From assembly GCA_023382535.1 (NCBI GenBank), contig JAHDWA010000068.1, positions 1 to 48,463 of the forward strand: DNA of 48,463 nt. Reading direction: 5' to 3'. This DNA comes from Anaerolineae bacterium. Its GTDB lineage: Bacteria > Chloroflexota > Anaerolineae > 4572-78 > J111. Below the pieces are notes generated by a model that saw only the letters and a program-made list of their open reading frames with translations, searched no databases and was not told where the DNA came from. The translations under genes were made by a program, and so were the position numbers. This document shows positions 8,846-17,655 of the stretch, in pieces. Every line of letters begins with the position of its first letter. Within the stretch, counting starts at the first letter, position 1.

Positions 8846-9673
8846 GTGATTTTTCAAGGCAAAAGATGGATTTTTACGGCATTGGTGGTCGTTGTACTGG
8901 CCCTGACTGCCTGCGCCGCCGCCACTGAGGCGGAGCCAACCCCAACCTCAGTCAGTTCTATCGAAGGTTTACCTTTACCCACCGATAGCCCTGATGAAAT
9001 TGTGGCCGTCATCGTCACCCCCACACCCGCGGCAGGCGAGACGGAAGAAGCGGCAGTCGAGCCGACTGAAGCGGCCACAGAGGAGGCTGCCGAGACTACA
9101 CCCGAGGCCACTGAGGCGGCGACGGAAGCCGCAACGGCTGAAGCTGAGGCTGAAGAGGCCACTGCCGAACCCACGGAGGAGGCAACGGCAGAAGCCACCG
9201 CCGAGCCAACCGGCGAGGCTGAAGCAGGCGCCACTGAACCAACAGGGGAAGCGGCCGAAGGTACGGCTGAACCGACGGGTGAGGCCACCGAGCAACCTTC
9301 TGAGAGTGGCGGGGACGGAGAGATGACCGCTGCCAACGAGGAGGAATTAATCAATCAAGGCGAGGACATTTATGCCACACAGTGCGCCAAGTGCCATCAG
9401 TTGAGCGGTCGAGGCATGGGAAGCGCTTTCCCGGCCCTCCGTGACAGCGACATCGTCACTGCCGAGGATCCCGCCGCCGCCATAGACACGGTGATCCATG
9501 GCCGTGAAGCGATGCCCAGTTTTGAGAATGTCCTTTCCCCTGAAGAGATCGCCGCTGTCGTCTCGTACATCCGGAATGCCTGGGATAACGATGCCTCGGC
9601 AGTCAATCCTCAAGAGGTGCAAGAGGTACAAGAAACGGGCGGGACTGACAGTGAAACCGCCCAAAACCAGTAA
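8846..9673 (+). CDS. Lipoprotein cytochrome c, medium linker
   Basis: GTG 8846 is the start, with AAGGAGG at 8828-8834. The 275-aa protein has a lipobox LTAC (Cys23), a linker of about 140 residues rich in Glu, Ala and Thr, and a class I cytochrome c domain with C180-A-K-C183-H184 and Met223 (EAMPSF). It is a paralogue of the cytochromes at 6189 and 9713, sharing the (V/I)xYxRNAW(D/G)N C-terminal helix. Likely membrane-tethered electron acceptor for the sugar dehydrogenase or amine oxidase encoded upstream. Confidence 0.9.
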   Translation: MIFQGKRWIFTALVVVVLALTACAAATEAEPTPTSVSSIEGLPLPTDSPDEIVAVIVTPTPAAGETEEAAVEPTEAATEEAAETTPEATEAATEAATAEAEAEEATAEPTEEATAEATAEPTGEAEAGATEPTGEAAEGTAEPTGEATEQPSESGGDGEMTAANEEELINQGEDIYATQCAKCHQLSGRGMGSAFPALRDSDIVTAEDPAAAIDTVIHGREAMPSFENVLSPEEIAAVVSYIRNAWDNDASAVNPQEVQEVQETGGTDSETAQNQ

Positions 9674-9712
9674 GCAGGAAACCAGTCCGTAACTACGGTA
9701 AAGGAATTCTTC

Positions 9713-10243
9713 ATGGCTCGACTTAAATGTTGGTGTTGGCTTGCTCTGATTGTCGCCTTGTTCGTGGTGGCTTGTGACTCGCTCGACGAAGCGGTACCGG
9801 CGACGGTAAGTTCGACTTCCAGTTCACCGCTGCCGGCCCCGGAGGGAGAGACAGAGAGAGTGCCCGGCCCAACACCCCTGGTGGTCGTCATCATGACCCC
9901 CGTCGCCGGGGCGGAAGCGATCAATCGCGGCGAGGAACTTTACGCCAGAAACTGCGCTCCCTGCCATCAACCCAACGGCGAAGGCATGTTGAATGCCTTC
10001 CCGGCCCTTAACGGCAATCCCTTTGTCCTGACCGGCGATCCTTTCCCGGCGATTGATGTCGTTCTGCATGGTCGGGGCGTGATGCCCAGTTTTGAGGGGG
10101 CGCTCTCCGCCCAACAAATTGCGGCCATCCTATCGTACGTCCGGAATGCCTGGGATAACCAAGCTCCCACCGTTAGCGCCGAACAGGTGCAGGCAGTGCA
10201 GGAAACGGGCCGGTCCAATAACGAAGTGGCCCAGGAGGAGTAA
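9713..10243 (+). CDS. Lipoprotein cytochrome c, short linker
   Basis: ATG 9713 follows AAGGAA. The 176-aa product has a lipobox VVAC (Cys21), a short linker of about 45 residues containing V-V-I-M-T-P, and a class I cytochrome c domain with C81-A-P-C84-H85 and Met124 (GVMPSF). It is the third paralogue in the block and the one that would hold its haem closest to the membrane, which fits a last step handing electrons to a membrane oxidase (inference). It ends the redox block. Confidence 0.9.
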   Translation: MARLKCWCWLALIVALFVVACDSLDEAVPATVSSTSSSPLPAPEGETERVPGPTPLVVVIMTPVAGAEAINRGEELYARNCAPCHQPNGEGMLNAFPALNGNPFVLTGDPFPAIDVVLHGRGVMPSFEGALSAQQIAAILSYVRNAWDNQAPTVSAEQVQAVQETGRSNNEVAQEE

Positions 10244-10370
10244 ATCCGGTCAGGAATTACCCGGGGTCATCAAACCCGGCGCGGTTTGCTTGGGGCCTAG
10301 GTACTCTTGTGGTTGCTAAACCGCAACCTGATGAATCCAACCTTAATAATGCAGCATAGGAGGAAATTAA

Positions 10371-10985
10371 ATGATGAATGGTCAACAGTTAAACGGCAAG
10401 AAGGTCGCCATCCTGGTCGAAAATGGCTTTGAACAGGTGGAATTGACCGAACCGAAACAGGCGCTCGAAGAAGCGGGCGCTCAGGCACAGATTGTTTCGC
10501 CGGTCCAGGGGCAGGTCAAAGGCTGGCAGCATACGGACTGGGGCGACGAGTTCCCGGTGGACGTACCTCTAAATCAAGCCAACCCTAATGATTACGATGC
10601 CCTTTTGCTGCCGGGCGGGGTGATGAACCCGGATAAACTCCGGCGCAACGAGCAGGTCCAACGCTTTGTCCGCGCCTTCTTTGAGGCCGGCAAACCCGTA
10701 GCGGCGATTTGCCACGGTCCATGGACCTTAATTGATGCCGGGGTTGTCAACGGCCGCAAGCTCACCTCGTACCATACATTGCAGATGGACCTAAAGAACG
10801 CCGGCGCTGCGTGGGTGGACCAGGAAGTCGTCGTGGACAACGGTCTCGTGACCAGCCGCAAGCCTGATGATATTCCCGCTTTCAACCGTAAAATGATCGA
10901 GGAATTTGCCGAGGGCTGGCACGAACCGCAGGCTGAAATGCAGGGCCAGGGCATGCGCTGGGGAGAATTTGGGCCGACAGAATAA
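10371..10985 (+). CDS. DJ-1/PfpI family protein
   Basis: AGGAGG at 10358-10363 supports ATG 10371. The 204-aa protein is a class I glutamine amidotransferase-like DJ-1/PfpI member. The conserved acidic residue Glu17 lies in ILVENGFEQVEL, and the nucleophile elbow is A-I-C114-H115-G-P-W. It is close in layout to PfpI/YhbO/general stress protein 18, which have been described as cysteine peptidases, deglycases or stress proteins; which activity applies cannot be told from sequence. It is cytoplasmic. The gene lies between the redox block and the cation exchanger gene and is followed by a terminator at 11040. Confidence 0.9.
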   Translation: MMNGQQLNGKKVAILVENGFEQVELTEPKQALEEAGAQAQIVSPVQGQVKGWQHTDWGDEFPVDVPLNQANPNDYDALLLPGGVMNPDKLRRNEQVQRFVRAFFEAGKPVAAICHGPWTLIDAGVVNGRKLTSYHTLQMDLKNAGAAWVDQEVVVDNGLVTSRKPDDIPAFNRKMIEEFAEGWHEPQAEMQGQGMRWGEFGPTE

Positions 10986-11039
10986 ACCAGCCCGCCTTGT
11001 CAGAGCCTGAGTGACCCAACCACCAACTTATGGAGATTA

Positions 11040-11087
11040 AGGTGACAGGCACTTATCGGTGTTTAAAAGCGCCTGTCACCTCGTTTT
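11040..11087 (+). terminator. Intrinsic terminator after DJ-1/PfpI gene
   Basis: An 11-bp perfect stem (11040-11050 AGGTGACAGGC with 11071-11081 GCCTGTCACCT) with a 20-nt loop is followed by CGTTTTTG. Confidence 0.7.
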
Positions 11088-11108
11088 TGAAACTGAGGTA
11101 AAAATCCA

Positions 11109-12224
11109 ATGTCCTGGTTTGATTTCCAGTCCTATTCGATCTGGCTCAACTTTGGCATCTTCGCCGTCGCCGCCGGCCTGGTCTGGTTTGTTGGTTCCCG
11201 GATCGCCCGCTACGCCGATGGGATTTCCGAGCGAACCGGTCTGGGCCAGGCCTTTGTCGGCGCGCTCTTTCTGGCCGTGGCCACCTCGTCGCCCGAAATT
11301 GCAACCACCGTAACGGCTGCCTGGACGGGCAATGCGCCTTTGGCCGTTAACAACCTGTTAGGGGGGATCACGATGCAAACCACCATCCTGGCGGTGGTTG
11401 ACCTGATCATTGTGCGCGGCGCGCTGACCATCTTCACGCCCCGGCCCGTGTTGCTCCTGCAAGGGGTCTTGCTCGTCTTGCTGCTGGGTGTGACTCTGGC
11501 CGGTATCAATGCCGGCGAGCTGTTCTCGCTCTTTGGCGTAGGCTTTTGGTCTGTCCTCTTGTTCGGCCTCTATGTTCTGTCGCTCTACCTGATGCATGGC
11601 TATGAGCAGCAGGAACGCTGGCAGCCCACGGACATCGAGCAAGAAGATGGCGGCGAGGGGCGAGAGGAGGCTGAGCAGATGAGAACAGAGGAACAAGAGA
11701 ACAAAGAGAATGCCGAGCGGGAAAAGGGCAAGGAGAAAGGGTATGAAAAGTGGTCGCTGACCCGCCTCCTCCTCTTTTTTGGCGGGGGCACGCTGATCAT
11801 CCTGGTTGCTGGGGCAATCCTGGCCCGGGTGGGAGATGCCCTGGCCCAACAGACCGGCTTGGGGGCGAGTTTTGTGGGTGTGACTCTGCTGGCCATTGCT
11901 ACCTCTCTGCCGGAAGTGAGCACCACCCTGACCACTGCCCGGCTTGGCAATTACAGCATGGCCGTCTCCAATATCTTCGGCAGCAACGCCTTTATGGTCG
12001 CTCTGTTCCTGATCGCCGACCTGGCTTATCGCGAAGGGCCAATTCTTACTGCCGTCGAACCCGCCGCTGCTTTTGCGGCGGCCGCTGGGGTTACGGTGAC
12101 AGCGGTTTACCTGGCGGGGATGATCGAGCGCAAAGATCGCACGATCTGGCGCATGGGCTTCGACTCGGCAGGGGTGTTGGTCCTCTACCTGGGCAGCCTG
12201 GTCGTGCTGTACCAGTTGAAGTAA
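11109..12224 (+). CDS. CaCA-family cation exchanger
   Basis: This 371-aa polytopic protein has two inverted alpha repeats: ATSSPEIATTV in the first half and AIATSLPEVSTTL plus SNIFGSNAF in the second. The acidic residues in these repeats are the known ion-binding sites of Ca2+/cation exchangers. The second half matches the family more closely; in the first, the usual GSN is replaced by NLLGG. An unusual feature is a long, highly charged Glu/Lys/Arg-rich cytoplasmic loop in the middle (about residues 175-215). This loop is encoded by a purine-rich tract near 11644-11745. GAGGT lies upstream of ATG 11109. The exported ion is not determined. Confidence 0.87.
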   Translation: MSWFDFQSYSIWLNFGIFAVAAGLVWFVGSRIARYADGISERTGLGQAFVGALFLAVATSSPEIATTVTAAWTGNAPLAVNNLLGGITMQTTILAVVDLIIVRGALTIFTPRPVLLLQGVLLVLLLGVTLAGINAGELFSLFGVGFWSVLLFGLYVLSLYLMHGYEQQERWQPTDIEQEDGGEGREEAEQMRTEEQENKENAEREKGKEKGYEKWSLTRLLLFFGGGTLIILVAGAILARVGDALAQQTGLGASFVGVTLLAIATSLPEVSTTLTTARLGNYSMAVSNIFGSNAFMVALFLIADLAYREGPILTAVEPAAAFAAAAGVTVTAVYLAGMIERKDRTIWRMGFDSAGVLVLYLGSLVVLYQLK

Positions 12225-12288
12225 CAAGCCTTGCTCTTCAGTGCTATGGGGGTTGATCGAATGACCTTACGATGAAAGGTATAAATTA

Positions 12289-13428
12289 TTGACGAATAAT
12301 CGAGCTAACTTTAAACCTCGGACTGAAAGTTTTACTCGCCGCGTGCTGCTGACAGCAGCGATTGTCACCGGAATAATTCTTTTGCTGTTCCTCTTGTGGT
12401 ATGCGGCAGATGTCCTGCTCCTCATCTTTGCCAGTATTCTGGTAGCGGTTTTCCTGGCTGGTCTAAGCAATGCGTTGAGCCGGTACACGCCGCTGTCCCC
12501 TGGCTGGTCCCTTGCCGTTGTCATCGTCATTCTCATCGGCCTCATTGGCCTGGGCGTGTGGCTGCTCGCACCCCGTTTAGCCGAGCAGACAGGCCAAATG
12601 ATACAAAGCCTAACCGAGGCCAGACAGCAGTTAGAACTGTACCTGGCCCGCTACGACTGGGCGCAACGACTCCTGGCCCAAACGCCGCCCGTTGACGAGC
12701 TGATCTCCCGCCAGGCCAATATCTTTTCCCGGGTCACGGGCGTTTTCTCGTCCGGGCTGGGCATATTAACCAACGTCGCCGTTGTTGTGGCAGTGGGCTT
12801 TTACCTGGCCAGCAATCCGGGCCTATATCAGGCAGGTGTGGTTCGGCTCATGCCCCTCGATAAACGCCCGCGAACACGTGAGGTTCTCCACGTGCTCGGC
12901 TATACCCTGCGCTGGTGGCTGATTGGCCGGCTTTCGGTGATGGCCATCAACGGCCTCTTAACTGCATTAGGGCTGTGGCTGCTCGGCGTGCCGCTCGCCT
13001 TTACCCTGGGCCTCTTAACTGCCCTGCTCAATTTCATTCCAAACATAGGTCCCATCCTGGCGGGCATCCCGGCCGTGTTGATTGCCCTGACTCAGGGCCA
13101 GACCCAGGCGCTGTACGTCCTACTCCTCTATATCGTCGTGCAAAGCTTGGAAGGATTCATCTTCACCCCGCTCGTCCAACAGTACACTGTCTCCATACCG
13201 GCAGCGTTGATAATTTCAGCCCAAGTTTTGCTGGGAGTGTTATTTGGCCCACTGGGAGTGGTGTTAGCCGTCCCGCTAACGGCCAGTGCCCTGGTCCTGA
13301 TTAAGCTGCTTTACGTGGAAGATTGGCTGGGCGACTCGATGGATGTGCCGGGAGAGCAGGAGCAGGGAGAGGATGGGGTTAAGGACACAGCCGAGGGAGC
13401 GCGCCAGCATGCGAGGCAAGAGGGATGA
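12289..13428 (+). CDS. AI-2E family transporter (PerM/UPF0118)
   Basis: The start is TTG 12289 with AAAGGT 8 nt upstream; no better start is nearby. The 379-aa protein has about eight membrane segments and the family's conserved C-terminal portion, including LLNFIPNIGPILAGIPA and FGPLGVVLAVPLTASALV. Family members have been linked to autoinducer-2 export, sodium/proton exchange or other small-molecule efflux, so the substrate is open. The C-terminal 35 residues are hydrophilic and Glu/Gly-rich and, like the exchanger loop upstream, are encoded by purine-rich DNA. Confidence 0.88.
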   Translation: MTNNRANFKPRTESFTRRVLLTAAIVTGIILLLFLLWYAADVLLLIFASILVAVFLAGLSNALSRYTPLSPGWSLAVVIVILIGLIGLGVWLLAPRLAEQTGQMIQSLTEARQQLELYLARYDWAQRLLAQTPPVDELISRQANIFSRVTGVFSSGLGILTNVAVVVAVGFYLASNPGLYQAGVVRLMPLDKRPRTREVLHVLGYTLRWWLIGRLSVMAINGLLTALGLWLLGVPLAFTLGLLTALLNFIPNIGPILAGIPAVLIALTQGQTQALYVLLLYIVVQSLEGFIFTPLVQQYTVSIPAALIISAQVLLGVLFGPLGVVLAVPLTASALVLIKLLYVEDWLGDSMDVPGEQEQGEDGVKDTAEGARQHARQEG

Positions 13429-13458
13429 ACGAATCTGTGAGCGTTCGGGTGATTAATA

Positions 13459-13998
13459 ATGTTTTTTAATAACTGGGCCGGCTTGGGCCGGGTTGCCCTG
13501 ATCTCCATCCTGGCCTATATGGCTTTGATCTTATTGCTGCGAGTATCCGGCAAGCGTACCCTCTCCAAAATGAATGCGTTCGACCTGGTGGTTACGGTGG
13601 CCCTGGGTTCAACCCTGGCTACGATTATCTTGTCAAAGGATGTTGCCCTGGCTGAAGGCGTGCTGGCGTTGGGCCTGCTTATTCTCCTTCAATTTATCAT
13701 CACCTGGCTGTCGGTACGTTCAGCGACGATCTCCCACCTGGTTAAAGCAGAACCGGCGCTCCTGTATCATCACGGCGAGTTTCTGTGGAAAGCGATGAAA
13801 GCCGAACGGGTGACCGAGGATGAAGTTCGTGCAGCCGTGCGGGCGCAAGGAATTGCGGCGATGGAGAAAGTTATGGCCGTAGTACTGGAAACGGATGCCA
13901 GTTTTACCGTTATCTCCTATTCCGATGCTGACTCGACTTCGGCGCTGCATGGTGTAGCCAACTCCCCCGTTGAAGCAGCCCAAGGAAGTAGCCCGTGA
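13459..13998 (+). CDS. DUF421 (YetF/YcaP-like) membrane protein
   Basis: This 179-aa protein has three N-terminal membrane segments, with the conserved RxSGKRTLSKMNAFDLVVTVALGS-type signature in the first loop (residues ~28-51), then a soluble C-terminal domain of the DUF421 type containing G-E-F-L and R-x-Q-G. Members occur in spore and envelope-stress contexts in other phyla, and their biochemical role is unknown. ATG 13459 has no strong ribosome site; it lies 30 nt after the AI-2E gene and may be translationally coupled. Confidence 0.85.
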   Translation: MFFNNWAGLGRVALISILAYMALILLLRVSGKRTLSKMNAFDLVVTVALGSTLATIILSKDVALAEGVLALGLLILLQFIITWLSVRSATISHLVKAEPALLYHHGEFLWKAMKAERVTEDEVRAAVRAQGIAAMEKVMAVVLETDASFTVISYSDADSTSALHGVANSPVEAAQGSSP

Positions 13999-14082
13999 AC
14001 CATTCCTACGGGATTGGCAGCCGCTTTTGTGGTTATGGAAGCGCCAACAGCACCTAACCGGGATTGAAAAGGAGTAGGTGTT

Positions 14083-15069
14083 ATGAACCTGGATTTTTCA
14101 CCGGCAATCGTCCAGCTTCAAAGCATGGTAAGTGGCTTAATCGGTGTGATTCCCAACCTGCTGGTCGCGCTGGTTGTCTTTATCCTCTTTTACTTTATCA
14201 GTAAAGGGATAAAGAACTTAGTACAGAGCCTTTCGGCCAGGTACCGCCGGCATAAGAATTTGGGGCTTGTGCTCGGGCGGCTGTCACAGTCGGTTGTTAT
14301 TCTGCTGGGCCTGTTGATCGCGTCGGTGATTGTCTTCCCCAACTTCACCCCGGCGCAACTGATCCAGCTCCTCGGTATCGGCAGTGTGGCTGTCGGCTTT
14401 GCCTTCCGCGATATTCTGCAGAACTTTCTGGCCGGGATTCTCTTGCTCTTAACCGAACCCTTCCGTATCGGCGATCAAATCATCGTCAGCGGCTTTGAAG
14501 GGACAGTTGAAGACATTCAAGCGCGGGCCACCACCCTCAAAACATACGACGGCCGGCGGGTGGTCATTCCGAACGCGGACCTGTTTACGGACTCGGTCAT
14601 CGTGAACACCGCTTTGGAGCAGCGCCGCCTGGAATACGATGTCGGTATTGGCTATGGCGATGACATCGCCCAGGCCAAGGAATTGATACTCGCCGCTGTT
14701 CGGACCATCGAGGGCGTCTTGCCGGAGCCATCGCCTGATGTTCTCGTGGTGGAGCTGGCCGCCAGCAGTGTGATCATCCGGGTGCGCTGGTGGATCCGAC
14801 CCCCGCGCCGGGCAGATGCCCTTGATAGCAAGGATGCGGTTCTTATGGCCATCAAGAACAAGCTCACCGAAAACGGTATTGATCTGCCCTTCCCCACGCA
14901 GCAGATTCTTTTTCACGATCAGACAGAGGAAACCGACGGCGACCGCGCCCGGCAGCGAGAGGGCTGGCCGGCCGGGCCAGGCCGGGCGCCGGAAGCCTAT
15001 CGCATTGCCGACGCACTCAAGAAGCTGGCAGACATGGGGATGGAGCGGAATGGGACTGATCAGAAGTAG
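14083..15069 (+). CDS. MscS-family mechanosensitive channel
   Basis: AAAGGAG at 14068-14074 precedes ATG 14083. The 328-aa product is a small-conductance mechanosensitive channel. It has three membrane helices, a Gly/Ala-rich pore helix (IGSVAVGFAFRDILQNFLAGILLL), and the beta domain with FRIGDQI and PNADLFTDSVIVN. A C-terminal alpha/beta cage follows, with an extra hydrophilic tail of about 45 residues. It releases solutes on hypo-osmotic shock. It is convergent with the DUF2254 gene, which ends 21 nt away. Confidence 0.93.
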   Translation: MNLDFSPAIVQLQSMVSGLIGVIPNLLVALVVFILFYFISKGIKNLVQSLSARYRRHKNLGLVLGRLSQSVVILLGLLIASVIVFPNFTPAQLIQLLGIGSVAVGFAFRDILQNFLAGILLLLTEPFRIGDQIIVSGFEGTVEDIQARATTLKTYDGRRVVIPNADLFTDSVIVNTALEQRRLEYDVGIGYGDDIAQAKELILAAVRTIEGVLPEPSPDVLVVELAASSVIIRVRWWIRPPRRADALDSKDAVLMAIKNKLTENGIDLPFPTQQILFHDQTEETDGDRARQREGWPAGPGRAPEAYRIADALKKLADMGMERNGTDQK

Positions 15070-15090
15070 AGGACCGGCCCTCTCTTAAGG

Positions 15091-16428
15091 TCAGGCAACC
15101 TTTGATCCCAGGACCTGCTCCACCTGATCGGCGTATTGGTAGAGGGTAGATTTGTCGGCGGGGCTAAAAGCCTGTTCCTCCGCGCCGCGGCGGATTTCTA
15201 GAACCTGGTGTCGAATCGCCTGGCTGCGCCGGCCCGGCGGAAGGCGCAGAGCCAAACCATGCAACACCTGCAGGAGAGTGCTGGTGACATGCACGTCGTC
15301 CGCAGCCTCGCGCCGGATCTGGCTAAAAGCCGCTTCAACAAAGTCAGCCCACGTAGATTGGCTAAAGATGACGCGGGTTTGACCGGTCTTGGCGTTCCGT
15401 TCCTTGGGGGGGAAGTTGCCCATCGCCAGACGCCCCAGAATATCCCCCAGGTGGTACAGGACATGCTCGGCGGTGGTTGGATCGTTGATCCCCGGCGAGA
15501 GAGCTTTGAGGGCAATATCAACCAGTTGGCGAATGCCGAACATAGGATCCTGCTTGAGTGAGGGGACGGTATCAATGACAAACGCAGCCCGAATATGATC
15601 GGCGAGCTTGCCCCTCTGCTCGGCCTCGCCGCCGACATCAAGCTCGGCCAGAATCCCGCCGCAAGTGGCAAAATCTCCCACGCGGGTCCGAATCCAGCAC
15701 CACTTGGCCTGACCGAAGGAGGCGTTCAGCAGCATATCCTCGTTGATTTTGCGGACGAAACCGGTTTGATTGGAGTGGATGTAGCATGAGCTTTTTCCCT
15801 GTTCAACAGGCTGGCTAAGCTCATCGGTTAGCAGGGCTTCACCGCTGCCGACCAGATAAAGCGCATCAATCTGAGCGATCACATCCCGCCGGAGCTCGTC
15901 CACAATCACGCCGACCTGGAGGGACTGGGAGGTGTGATGAAGAAAATAGATCAACAGGCCAAAGCACACCACGGCCAAGAAGATAGCGACCGTGACCCCT
16001 AAAGCGGGCACAAAACCAGAGCCTAAACTCTCGGTCTGGCTCCGAATCGAGCGCAGGACCAGCAGCGAATAGATAAAGGTGGCGACATAGACTCCGATGA
16101 TGATCTGGTTGCTCCGATTGGCCGTAAACAGGCGCAGCACCCGGGGAGAAAATTGCGAAGCAGCCTGCTGCAAAGCGATGATAGTAATGGAGAAGACAAT
16201 GGAGATGACGGTAATCAGCGAGCCGGCAATCACGGACAACAAGGCCCGGGCGGCATCGGCTGTACCACTAAAAAGAAACGGAACCAATGGACTTTTGCTC
16301 TCCGCCAGGATTCTGTCCGCTTCAAGCAGGATTGACGACAGGAACACCGCCAGCAGCGCCAGGATAGTGGGCACAAACCACAAACTGTCACTCACATTTT
16401 CCCAAACATTTTGCAGTTTTGCTGGCAT
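15091..16428 (-). CDS. DUF2254 membrane protein
   Basis: This 445-aa protein has four or five membrane helices in the first 180 residues. It carries the DUF2254 hallmark ALQQAASQFSPRVLR after the second helix pair and, in its soluble C-terminal domain, ALSPGINDPTTA. Function is unknown; the architecture suggests a channel or sensor with a large cytoplasmic domain. The start at 16428 has AGGAA about 10 nt upstream. It lies downstream of the YihY gene on the same strand (38-nt gap), so the two are probably co-transcribed. Confidence 0.85.
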   Translation of the reverse strand: MPAKLQNVWENVSDSLWFVPTILALLAVFLSSILLEADRILAESKSPLVPFLFSGTADAARALLSVIAGSLITVISIVFSITIIALQQAASQFSPRVLRLFTANRSNQIIIGVYVATFIYSLLVLRSIRSQTESLGSGFVPALGVTVAIFLAVVCFGLLIYFLHHTSQSLQVGVIVDELRRDVIAQIDALYLVGSGEALLTDELSQPVEQGKSSCYIHSNQTGFVRKINEDMLLNASFGQAKWCWIRTRVGDFATCGGILAELDVGGEAEQRGKLADHIRAAFVIDTVPSLKQDPMFGIRQLVDIALKALSPGINDPTTAEHVLYHLGDILGRLAMGNFPPKERNAKTGQTRVIFSQSTWADFVEAAFSQIRREAADDVHVTSTLLQVLHGLALRLPPGRRSQAIRHQVLEIRRGAEEQAFSPADKSTLYQYADQVEQVLGSKVA

Positions 16429-16466
16429 ATTTATCCATTCCTACGAAGATCGAGCCGCGCTGAGGA

Positions 16467-17441
16467 CTAATCCTGGCCATCCGAAGCTGTTTTCACGTGT
16501 TCCTGCAAGCCTGGCTCTTTACGGGGGCGTCCATCCCGGAGTTCCTGGCGCGGCGCTTCGTCTCCTGTCTCCCGGTGCGTGGGCGACCGCCGCTTGTGGC
16601 GCCGTTCAACTTCCTCTGCCGGTTGCCCCTCCAGCATAATAGCCTGGATATGGGAAACGAACTCGCCGCCGAAGATAATGATCATCGCCACAATCCAGGC
16701 CCAGATGACCAGGATGATGACAATTGCCAGCGAACCGTAGATAAGGTTATAGCTGGCAAATTGCTCGACGTAGGTTAGAAACACGGGCCGGGCCACCAGG
16801 ACCAGGAGGGCGGCCAATCCTGCTCCAGAGAGAGCCGCCCGCCAATCCACCCAGCAGTGGGGCACAAAACGGAAAAGCAGAAAGAAAGCGATTAGCAAAA
16901 GAAGGGCGGGTACTGCTTCCAGGGTAATTTGGAACAGGAGATTTTGCCCAGTCGGGAGAAACTCAAGCCTTTCCGAGAGCAGGTTAATTAAAAATCGAGA
17001 GGAGAGCGCTATCACAAACAACACCCCGATGGTCAGCAGCATCAAAAGTTCAACCAGGGTTCGCTTCAAGAAACCGTAACTCTCATCCGTATCGTAAGCA
17101 ATATTGAGCGCCTTTGTGACAACCCCAAAGACACGGGAGCCGGTCCAGAGCAGGGTGCCGATAGATAAAAGGCTGACGCTGCCACGGGATTCGATTGCTT
17201 CTTTAATGGTGTTTTCGATCCGGTTTCCGCCGGTAGGTAAAAATCTATTAAGCAGGTTGGTCGCTTGTTCAACCGCCCACTGGGGATCAACAAAGAAGGC
17301 GGCAATTGAAGCGATGGCGAGGAGGAGCGGAAAGGTGGACAGCAGACTGTAATAGGCGACGGCCGCCGCCCATTGTGGCCCACTGTCGTGGAAAAAATCC
17401 TTTACGGCCTGGACAAGTACCTTGCCTAACTGCTTAACCAT
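16467..17441 (-). CDS. YihY/BrkB-like membrane protein
   Basis: This 324-aa protein has six predicted membrane helices with the family motifs WAAAVAYYSLLSTFPLLL near the N-terminus and the late Y-x-x-L-I-Y-G-S-L segment (ASYNLIYGSLAIVIILVIW). The family, once misnamed ribonuclease BN, is of unknown function. The last 50 residues are a charged Arg/Glu/Lys tail. The start at 17441 is preceded on its strand by GGGGA. Confidence 0.9.
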   Translation of the reverse strand: MVKQLGKVLVQAVKDFFHDSGPQWAAAVAYYSLLSTFPLLLAIASIAAFFVDPQWAVEQATNLLNRFLPTGGNRIENTIKEAIESRGSVSLLSIGTLLWTGSRVFGVVTKALNIAYDTDESYGFLKRTLVELLMLLTIGVLFVIALSSRFLINLLSERLEFLPTGQNLLFQITLEAVPALLLLIAFFLLFRFVPHCWVDWRAALSGAGLAALLVLVARPVFLTYVEQFASYNLIYGSLAIVIILVIWAWIVAMIIIFGGEFVSHIQAIMLEGQPAEEVERRHKRRSPTHRETGDEAPRQELRDGRPRKEPGLQEHVKTASDGQD

Positions 17442-17655
17442 GTTTCCCCAATCATCGCGCTGACCAACATCCCCATGAGAAACATTTAAGGCAGCTTTTG
17501 TTTGGTAAGATACGCGCCATTATAAACTGACTTAAATGCTCCTGAACTTAAAGTTTTACCCTCCCAGGATACCGGCGAGTAAATGAATCTGCCTCAAGTT
17601 AAGCTCAAGAAAACCTAAAGGTTTCCTAAAGAAAAGGAAATTCATTTCTTTACCG

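Noticed and set aside
10261..10328. Hairpins GGTTGC/GCAACC and AAACC/GGTTT after the third cytochrome as a terminator
   Set aside because: The stems are only 5-6 bp and no T-run follows; too weak to call.
17590..17650. Terminator for the minus-strand antiporter in the AT-rich stretch before YihY
   Set aside because: Only a 5-bp AAACC/GGTTT stem could be found; not convincing.
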